In this document: piece by piece, positions 58,981 to 64,000 of the stretch
Layout of the letters: each line of letters starts with the position of its first letter
Numbering within the stretch: the first letter of the stretch is position 1
Position numbers and translations under genes: made by a program
Source of the DNA: Mumia sp. zg.B17
GTDB taxonomy: Bacteria; Actinomycetota; Actinomycetes; Propionibacteriales; Nocardioidaceae
Direction of reading: 5' to 3'
Assembly: GCF_019550915.1 (NCBI RefSeq)
Contig: NZ_JAHWCI010000008.1
Span: 372,001-436,000 of the forward strand
Length of the DNA stretch: 64,000 bases
Notes under the pieces: generated by a model
Database searches by the model: none
Told to the model about the DNA's origin: nothing
What the model saw: the letters and a program-made list of their open reading frames with translations, nothing else

Positions 58981-59786
58981 CCGCCCTCGACACCCACCCC
59001 CGTACGACGTCCGCCCCGGCGGCGACCAGCCGGCCGCCCAGCCAGCTCCACAACATCGGGCTCGTCTTCGGCCGCGAGCTGCGTCCCGTCGCCCACGACC
59101 CGTTCTCGATCGTCTTCGGGATCATCCAGCCGCTGTTCTTCCTCGGGCTGTTCACACCGCTGCTCGTGGCCTCGTCGGGGCAGTCGACGGCCGACACCCT
59201 CCAGTGGTTCGTGCCGGGCGTGATCGTGATGCTGGCGTTGTTCGGCACCTCCACGACCGGCTCCAACCTTCAGGTCGAGATGCAGACCGGTTCGCACGAG
59301 CGCACTCTCGTCAGCCCGCTGTCCCGCTCGTCGCTCATGATCGGACGCGCCCTGAAGGAGATCGTCCCGACGATCGTGCAGGCGCTGGTCATCGTCGGCG
59401 TCGCGGTGCCGTTCGGTTTCCGTCCCGACGTCGCCGGACTCGTCGTCGGGCTCGCGGTGCTGTCGGTGTTCTGCGTCGGGCTCGGCGCGCTGTCGTACGC
59501 GTTGGCGCTCGCGGTCAAGGAGAACCAGTGGGCGTTCTGGGGCGTCCAGCAGACACTGCTGTTCCCGCTGATGCTGCTCGCCGGGATCCTGCTCCCGCTC
59601 ACCGGCGCACCGGGATGGCTCGAGGTCGCCTCCAAGGTCAACCCGTTGACGTACGTCGTCGACGCGGAGCGTGCCCTGATCGCGGGCACCTGGGACGGCG
59701 ACGCGGTCGCCGGCGCAGTCGCTGCGACGATCACGTGCGCGTTTGGCCTGGTCGTCGGCGCGAAGGCGATGCGCGCCAGCAGCTGA
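58977..59786 (+). CDS. DrrB-type ABC-2 permease
   Basis: A 269-residue ABC-2 permease with six membrane segments: FGRELRPVAHDPFSIVFGII (about residues 31-50) leads into helix 1, and MLLAGILLPLTGAPGWLEVA with KVNPLTYVVDAERALIAGTW near the C-terminus is the family signature. It pairs with the preceding ATPase. Substrate unknown; the divergent WYL regulator suggests induction by a ligand. Confidence 0.92.
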   Translation: MTALDTHPRTTSAPAATSRPPSQLHNIGLVFGRELRPVAHDPFSIVFGIIQPLFFLGLFTPLLVASSGQSTADTLQWFVPGVIVMLALFGTSTTGSNLQVEMQTGSHERTLVSPLSRSSLMIGRALKEIVPTIVQALVIVGVAVPFGFRPDVAGLVVGLAVLSVFCVGLGALSYALALAVKENQWAFWGVQQTLLFPLMLLAGILLPLTGAPGWLEVASKVNPLTYVVDAERALIAGTWDGDAVAGAVAATITCAFGLVVGAKAMRASS

Positions 59787-59802
59787 CCGCGACGAGAGAA
59801 TC

Positions 59803-59860
59803 GGCGAAAGGATGAGGCATCGCGACCACCGGGGTGGTCGCGATGCCTCAGCCTTTCGCC
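59803..59860. terminator. Very long bidirectional terminator
   Basis: A near-perfect 28-base inverted repeat (one mismatch) with a loop of two to four bases separates the converging drrB-like and purB genes. The outer arms include GGCGAAAGG/CCTTTCGCC, which gives T-rich exits on both strands. Confidence 0.85.
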
Positions 59861-59881
59861 TCAGTTCACGTTCGCCGCAGG

Positions 59882-61303
59882 TCAGAGGATGTCACCGGGG
59901 GCGTACGAGGCAGCGTCGGGATAGCGCTCCACGAGCTGCGCCACCTGCGCGACGACCGACTCCACCTGCGGAACGGCCGCGCCGGTGAAGGACAGCGGCT
60001 CGGCGACGAGGGCGCGGAGGTCGGACTCGGTGAGTCCGAGCCGGGGGTCCGCGGCGAGCCGGCCGAACAGGTCGTTCTCGCTCGCACCCTTCTCCCGCAT
60101 CTCCAGCGCGACGGCCACCGCGTGCTCCTTGATCGCCTCGTGCGCCACCTCGCGCCCGACGCCGTGCCGGACCGCGGCCATCAGCACCTTGGTGGTCGCG
60201 AGGAACGGGAGATAGCGGTCGAGCTCGCGCTGCACCACCGCCGGGAACGCTCCGAACTCGTCGAGCACGGTCAGGAACGTCTCGAACAACCCGTCCGCGG
60301 CATAGAACGCATCCGGCAGCGCGACGCGGCGTACGACCGAGTCCGAGACGTCGCCCTCGTTCCACTGGTCACCGGCGAGCTCACCGATCATCGACAGGTA
60401 GCCGCGGAGGACCACGGCGAGACCGTTGACCCGCTCGCACGAGCGGGAGTTCATCTTGTGCGGCATCGCCGAGGAGCCGACCTGACCCGGCTTGAACCCC
60501 TCGGTGACGAGCTCGTTGCCGGCCATCAGTCGCACGGTGGTGGCGAGGTTCGACGGGCCTGCGACGAGCTGGACGAGGGCGCTGACCGCGTCGAAGTCGA
60601 GCGAGCGCGGATAGACCTGCCCGACGCTGGTCAGGACGTTCTCGAAGCCCAGGTGGTCGGCGACCCGCTGCTCGAGTGCGGCCAGCGCGTCACGGTCGCC
60701 GCCGAGGAGGTCGAGCTGGTCCTGGGCGGTGCCGACGGGGCCCTTGATCCCACGCATCGGATAGCGCGCGATCAGCTCCTCGATCCGGCGGGTGCCGACG
60801 AGCATCTCGTCGGCGACGGTCGCGAAGCGCTTGCCGAGGGTCGTGGTCTGCGCGGGGACGTTGTGGCTGCGTCCCGCCATCACGAGCGCCTCGTACTCCG
60901 CGGCTCGCTCAGCCAGCCGCGAGAGGACGGCCACGGCGCGGTCGCGGACGAGCGCGAGCGACGAGCGGACCTGGAGCTGCTCGACGTTCTCGGTGAGGTC
61001 GCGCGAGGTCATGCCCTTGTGGATGTGCTCATGGCCGGCGAGGGCGTTGAACTCCTCGATCCGCGCCTTGACGTCGTGCCGGGTCACCCGCTCGCGGGCG
61101 GCGATCGACGCGAGATCGACCTGGTCGACGACGGCCTCGTACGCCTCGATCACGCCGTCGGGCGTCTCGATGCCGAGGTCGCGCTGCGCCTCGAGGACCG
61201 CGATCCAGAGTCGGCGCTCGAGCACGATCTTGTGCTCGGGCGACCAGAGGCGAACCATCTCGGGCGAGGCGTAGCGCAGGGCAAGCACGTTGGGAGTCGT
61301 CAC
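59882..61303 (-). CDS. purB: Adenylosuccinate lyase
   Basis: A 473-residue fumarase/aspartase superfamily lyase acting twice in purine synthesis (SAICAR to AICAR; adenylosuccinate to AMP). The signature GSSAMPHKMNSRSCERVNGL (about residues 269-288) includes the mobile Ser loop, with HIHKGMTSRDLTE (about 91-103) and GRSHNVPAQTTTLGKRF (about 143-159) carrying catalytic His residues. GTG 61303 has GGGAGG three bases upstream; the longer open frame to 61381 lacks coding character. Confidence 0.96.
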   Translation of the reverse strand: MTTPNVLALRYASPEMVRLWSPEHKIVLERRLWIAVLEAQRDLGIETPDGVIEAYEAVVDQVDLASIAARERVTRHDVKARIEEFNALAGHEHIHKGMTSRDLTENVEQLQVRSSLALVRDRAVAVLSRLAERAAEYEALVMAGRSHNVPAQTTTLGKRFATVADEMLVGTRRIEELIARYPMRGIKGPVGTAQDQLDLLGGDRDALAALEQRVADHLGFENVLTSVGQVYPRSLDFDAVSALVQLVAGPSNLATTVRLMAGNELVTEGFKPGQVGSSAMPHKMNSRSCERVNGLAVVLRGYLSMIGELAGDQWNEGDVSDSVVRRVALPDAFYAADGLFETFLTVLDEFGAFPAVVQRELDRYLPFLATTKVLMAAVRHGVGREVAHEAIKEHAVAVALEMREKGASENDLFGRLAADPRLGLTESDLRALVAEPLSFTGAAVPQVESVVAQVAQLVERYPDAASYAPGDIL

Positions 61304-61375
61304 GCCTCCCAGTGTCCCAGGTAGGCCGTGCGAGTCCGAACCGCTCCGAGAGAGACTGCCTCCCTTGCTTTCTAG

Positions 61376-61405
61376 TTGCACAAGTGGAAAGTAACCTGAT
61401 AGGTT
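61376..61405 (+). promoter_or_regulatory. Promoter with overlapping palindrome upstream of a membrane protein gene
   Basis: TTGCAC (61376-61381), an 18-base spacer and TAGGTT (61400-61405) end six bases before ATG 61412. A palindrome AACCT-GAT-AGGTT (61393-61405) covers the -10, inside a wider GGAAA...TTTCC pair, a likely site for the winged-helix regulator encoded two genes on. Confidence 0.6.
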
Positions 61406-61411
61406 TCCGAT

Positions 61412-61888
61412 ATGGAAAGTGACGACGAGATCCGCGCCCAGCTCCGGACCCTCGAGCGCGCCGAGGCCGCGCCCTACACCGACTTCCGACCGACCCCTCG
61501 GTGGTTCCTCCCCGCAGCCGCCCTCTGGGGCGGTTCACTCGCGGCGTTGGTCCGCCTGGGCCGGAGCGACAGCCGGCCCGCCGAGATCGTGGCCGTCGTC
61601 GGCATCATCGGGCTCTCGGCACTCCTCGGTGTCTACGTCGCCTGGTACCAGAGCTACCACGGCGCGACGCCCTCGCTGTTCCGCAAGAAGCCGCCCGAGA
61701 TCCGGCGCGTCATGGGGTTCTATGCCGTGGGTGCGGCGGTCGTGCTGGCCCTCAACGCACTCACGGTCGCAGTCGCGCCCTGGTGGGTGTGCGCGGTGGT
61801 CGGGTTCGTCACCACAGCCGCCGGCCTGTGGTGGTACGAGCGCGCCTACGTGGCAGCCGCAGCGGCGACCAAGAAGCGTCTCGCGTGA
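61412..61888 (+). CDS. Four-helix membrane protein of unknown function
   Basis: A 158-residue protein. A soluble acidic N-terminus is followed by four membrane helices (about residues 32-48, 60-80, 100-120 and 124-142) and a short basic C-terminus. I do not recognise the family. It is coupled to a winged-helix regulator gene by a GTGA overlap, an arrangement in which the regulator often represses its own operon. The ATG is probably leaderless. Confidence 0.7.
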   Translation: MESDDEIRAQLRTLERAEAAPYTDFRPTPRWFLPAAALWGGSLAALVRLGRSDSRPAEIVAVVGIIGLSALLGVYVAWYQSYHGATPSLFRKKPPEIRRVMGFYAVGAAVVLALNALTVAVAPWWVCAVVGFVTTAAGLWWYERAYVAAAAATKKRLA

Positions 61889-62172
61889 GCCTCGCCGACC
61901 TCGACCCCGTCATCCACGCCCCCAAGCGACTGGCGGCGATGGCCGTCCTCACCGCTTCCGACCAGGTGACGTTCCGGTTCCTCGTCGAGCACCTCACGCT
62001 CACGGAGTCGGACCTGTCGAAGCAGATGTCCGCGCTCGAGGGGGCCGGCTACATCAAGGTGCACAAGAGTGGGCGCGGGCGAGGCTCAGGGACGTCCTAC
62101 TCGCTCACCTCGAGCGGACGGTCGGCCTACCGTCGCTACCGTACGGCCCTCCAGGAGCTGCTCGGCGAATGA
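61885..62172 (+). CDS. Winged-helix transcriptional regulator
   Basis: A 95-residue HTH_34-type (MarR-like) DNA-binding protein without a separate ligand domain. HAPKRLAAMAVLTASDQVTF (about residues 11-30), LTESDLSKQMSALEGAGYIK (recognition helix) and GSGTSYSLTSSGRSAYRRY (wing and last helix) are typical. The GTG overlaps the upstream stop. It probably binds the palindrome at 61393 and controls the membrane protein gene. Confidence 0.85.
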   Translation: MSLADLDPVIHAPKRLAAMAVLTASDQVTFRFLVEHLTLTESDLSKQMSALEGAGYIKVHKSGRGRGSGTSYSLTSSGRSAYRRYRTALQELLGE

Positions 62173-62185
62173 GCGGGGCGGACCG

Positions 62186-62623
62186 CTAACGAGCGACGGG
62201 CTCGGCCAGCAGGACCGGGATCTCGCGATCGGTCTTGCGCTGGTAGTCCGCGTACGGCGGGTACGCCTCCACCGCCCGCTCCCACCACTGCGCGCGCTCG
62301 TCGCCGTGGAGCTCGCGCACCCGCATCGCGTACTTCTCCGTGCCGTCCTGCAGGTCGAGGTCGGGATGCAGCGTCAGCGCGTGGTACCACTGCGGGTGCT
62401 GAGGAGCACCGCCCTTCGACGCCACGAGCGCGTACGACCCGTCGTGCTCGACCTTCATCACCGCCGTCTTGTGGACCTTGTGGGACCGGCGGCTCTGGAA
62501 CGTCATCACGACGATGGGGAGACCCAGCGGCGTTTCCGTGGGCCGTCCCGTCGTCTCCATCTCCTCGACGTGCTTGCGGACACGCGCGGAAGGGCTGGGT
62601 TCATACTCTCCGGTGACTGACAT
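62186..62623 (-). CDS. Deazaflavin (F420)-dependent nitroreductase family protein (Ddn-like)
   Basis: A 145-residue protein of the Ddn/FDOR family. Its core is LPIVVMTFQSRRSHKVHKTA (about residues 35-54), VEHDGSYALVASKGGAPQHP and WYHALTLHPDLDLQDG (about 79-94), matching the split-barrel fold that uses F420H2. The basic loop (RSHKVHKT) replaces the usual GRKSGK-like stretch. ATG 62623 has GGGGAG immediately adjacent, an unusually short spacing, so the start is uncertain; a TTG at 62635 is possible. Substrate unknown. Confidence 0.8.
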   Translation of the reverse strand: MSVTGEYEPSPSARVRKHVEEMETTGRPTETPLGLPIVVMTFQSRRSHKVHKTAVMKVEHDGSYALVASKGGAPQHPQWYHALTLHPDLDLQDGTEKYAMRVRELHGDERAQWWERAVEAYPPYADYQRKTDREIPVLLAEPVAR

Positions 62624-62669
62624 CTCCCCAGTCAAGCACCGACCGCGGCCCCTGGCACGGCACCCGAAG

Positions 62670-63932
62670 TCAGGCTCCGGCGGCCCTCGCGGCGATGTCG
62701 CGGCGGGAGAAAGCGCCGTCGATCGTGATCAGGTCGACGGCCTCGTACGCCCGTCGCCGCGCCGCGTCCAGATCGGGGCCGGAGGCGGTGACGGCGAGCA
62801 CGCGCCCGCCCGCGGTCACCAGCTGCCCGGCGGCGTCCAGCGCCGTACCCGCGTGGATGACGTCGACTCCCTCGAGCGCGTCGGCCTCCTCGACCCCGCG
62901 GATCCTGTCGCCCTTGCGCGGCGACACGGGATAGCCCTCGGCGGCCACGACGACCGTGACCGCCGCACCGTCACGCCACCGTGGCGCCGGGACCTCGTCG
63001 AGGGTGCCCGTCGCGGCGGCGTGGAGCAGCGGACCGATCGGCGACACGAGCAGTGCCATCAGGGCCTGGGTCTCAGGATCACCGAAGCGCGCGTTGAACT
63101 CGACGACCTTCAGTCCGCGAGAGGTCAGCGCCAGTCCTGCGTACAGGAGCCCGGAGAAGGGGGTGCCGCGCCGCGCCATCTCGTCCACCGTGGGCTGGAG
63201 GACGCGACGGGTGACCTCGTCCACCAGCCCGGCAGGCGCCCACGGGAGCGGCGTGTAGGCCCCCATGCCCCCGGTGTTGGGGCCGGCGTCGTCGTCGTAG
63301 GCGCGCTTGAAGTCCTGCGCCGGCTGGAGCGGCACAACCGTGGCGCCTTCGGCCTCGCTGTAGCCGCACAGCGCGAAGAGCGAGACCTCCGGCCCGTCGA
63401 GGTACTCCTCGACGACCACCCGCCCGCACCCGGCCGCGTGCTCGACCGCCTCCTGCCGGTCGTCGGTGACCACGACGCCCTTGCCCGCGGCCAGGCCGTC
63501 GTCCTTCACCACGTACGGCGGACCGAACGCGTCCAGCGCCGCGGCGACCTGGTCGGCGTCGGTGCACACGTGCGCGACCGCGGTCGGGACCTCGGCAGCG
63601 GCCATCACCTGCTTCGCGAACGCCTTCGATCCCTCGAGCTGCGCAGCCTCCCCCGACGGACCGAACACCGCGATGCCCCGCGCGCGGACGGCGTCGGCGA
63701 CGCCGGCCACCAACGGAGCCTCCGGACCGACGACGACGAGGTCCGCGCCGACCGAGACCGCGAGCTCGGCGACCGCCTCGCCGTCCATCGGGTCGACGTC
63801 GTGCAGCGTCGCGATCCGCGCGATGCCGGGGTTGCCCGGCGCGGCGTGCACCTCGGCGACCGATGGATCACGGGAGAGTGCGAGGGCGAGGGCGTGCTCA
63901 CGGCCGCCGGTCCCGATCACGAGGGTCTTCAC
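62670..63932 (-). CDS. purD: Phosphoribosylamine-glycine ligase
   Basis: A 420-residue GAR synthetase, step 2 of purine synthesis. N-terminal VIGTGGREHALALALS (about residues 5-20) binds phosphoribosylamine. The ATP-grasp core has PYVVKDDGLAAGKGVVV, PAQDFKRAYDDDAGPNTGGM (about 204-223) and EFNARFGDPETQ (about 274-285). GTG start at 63932 with GGTGGGGG upstream. First purine gene on this strand in the window. Confidence 0.97.
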   Translation of the reverse strand: MKTLVIGTGGREHALALALSRDPSVAEVHAAPGNPGIARIATLHDVDPMDGEAVAELAVSVGADLVVVGPEAPLVAGVADAVRARGIAVFGPSGEAAQLEGSKAFAKQVMAAAEVPTAVAHVCTDADQVAAALDAFGPPYVVKDDGLAAGKGVVVTDDRQEAVEHAAGCGRVVVEEYLDGPEVSLFALCGYSEAEGATVVPLQPAQDFKRAYDDDAGPNTGGMGAYTPLPWAPAGLVDEVTRRVLQPTVDEMARRGTPFSGLLYAGLALTSRGLKVVEFNARFGDPETQALMALLVSPIGPLLHAAATGTLDEVPAPRWRDGAAVTVVVAAEGYPVSPRKGDRIRGVEEADALEGVDVIHAGTALDAAGQLVTAGGRVLAVTASGPDLDAARRRAYEAVDLITIDGAFSRRDIAARAAGA

Positions 63933-64000
63933 GGGCCCCCACCCTAGTGGCCGCCGGCCCGGAGCCAGGCGGCGCCTGACTCAGATCAGGTCGTGGCAGA

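Noticed and set aside
63933-64000. Possible 3' end of a further minus-strand gene (reading CHDLI then stop)
   Set aside because: Only five codons are inside the window, which cannot distinguish a gene end from chance.
1-64000. CRISPR arrays, phage genes, insertion sequences, toxin-antitoxin or restriction systems
   Set aside because: No regularly spaced repeats, transposases, integrases or recognisable defence proteins were seen on either strand.

Overview
The window is high-GC chromosomal DNA from an actinobacterium. The evidence is frequent GTG starts, stop/start overlaps of the ATGA and GTGA type, a BldC regulator beside a valine dehydrogenase, a DUF3073 gene next to purM-purF, a Ddn-like F420 enzyme family member, and a TmsA/TmsB-like pair for 10-methyl fatty acids. 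A Nocardioides-like member of the Propionibacteriales fits, but that placement is inference. I see no rRNA, CRISPR array, prophage or insertion sequence.

Layout. 1-5.7 kb: truncated TmsB and TmsA homologues, aroQ, pirin, a small metallopeptidase, tRNA-Glu, tRNA-Asp, an SDR/nitroreductase divergent pair and tRNA-Phe. 5.76-6.03 kb: the 3' remnants of two genes that appear to have lost their 5' halves in one deletion. 6.1-9.05 kb: a universal stress protein, a membrane protein, bldC and vdh. 9.06-17.3 kb: an iron-siderophore locus with an IdeR/DmdR-type iron box. It has a lipoprotein and a siderophore-interacting protein on one strand. On the other are two FecCD permeases, an ATPase and an IrtAB-like pair of ABC half transporters with complementary defects in their ATP sites. 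17.4-20.3 kb: DUF3073, purM, purF. 20.3-29 kb: an acyl-CoA synthetase, secreted proteins, an M20 peptidase, a patatin and an alcohol dehydrogenase. 29-40 kb: two separate DUF485 plus solute:sodium symporter modules, the second in one operon with a LytTR regulator and near a LytS-type kinase, with a DEAD-box helicase and a TMEM175-like protein between them. 40-54.7 kb: purL, purQ, purS and purC mixed with acetyltransferases, a second siderophore-interacting protein, an Nramp transporter, a fatty acyl-CoA ligase and a MarR unit. 54.7-59.8 kb: two ABC systems, one divergent from a WYL regulator. 59.9-64 kb: purB, a membrane protein with a winged-helix regulator, a Ddn-like protein and purD.

How the genes work together. 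Eight purine genes (purD, purB, purC, purS, purQ, purL, purF, purM) lie on the minus strand, scattered over 46 kb. They supply most of the route to IMP; purN, purE, purK and purH are not in the window. Iron import, cytosolic siderophore reduction (two paralogous flavoproteins) and an Nramp carrier form a metal theme. Carboxylate uptake and acyl activation form another: near-palindromic Crp/GlxR-like boxes (TGTGA-N6-TCACA type) precede the acyl-CoA synthetase, the first symporter operon, the LytTR gene and DUF3073.

A repeated feature is a -10-like hexamer (often TAnnnT) ending exactly six bases before the start codon at about ten genes. This suggests leaderless transcripts and helped choose starts. 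No wholly new system is evident. The most unusual items are the asymmetric IrtAB-like pair, the tandem duplications at its operon's gene junctions, the double-truncation scar, and several small uncharacterised gene pairs.
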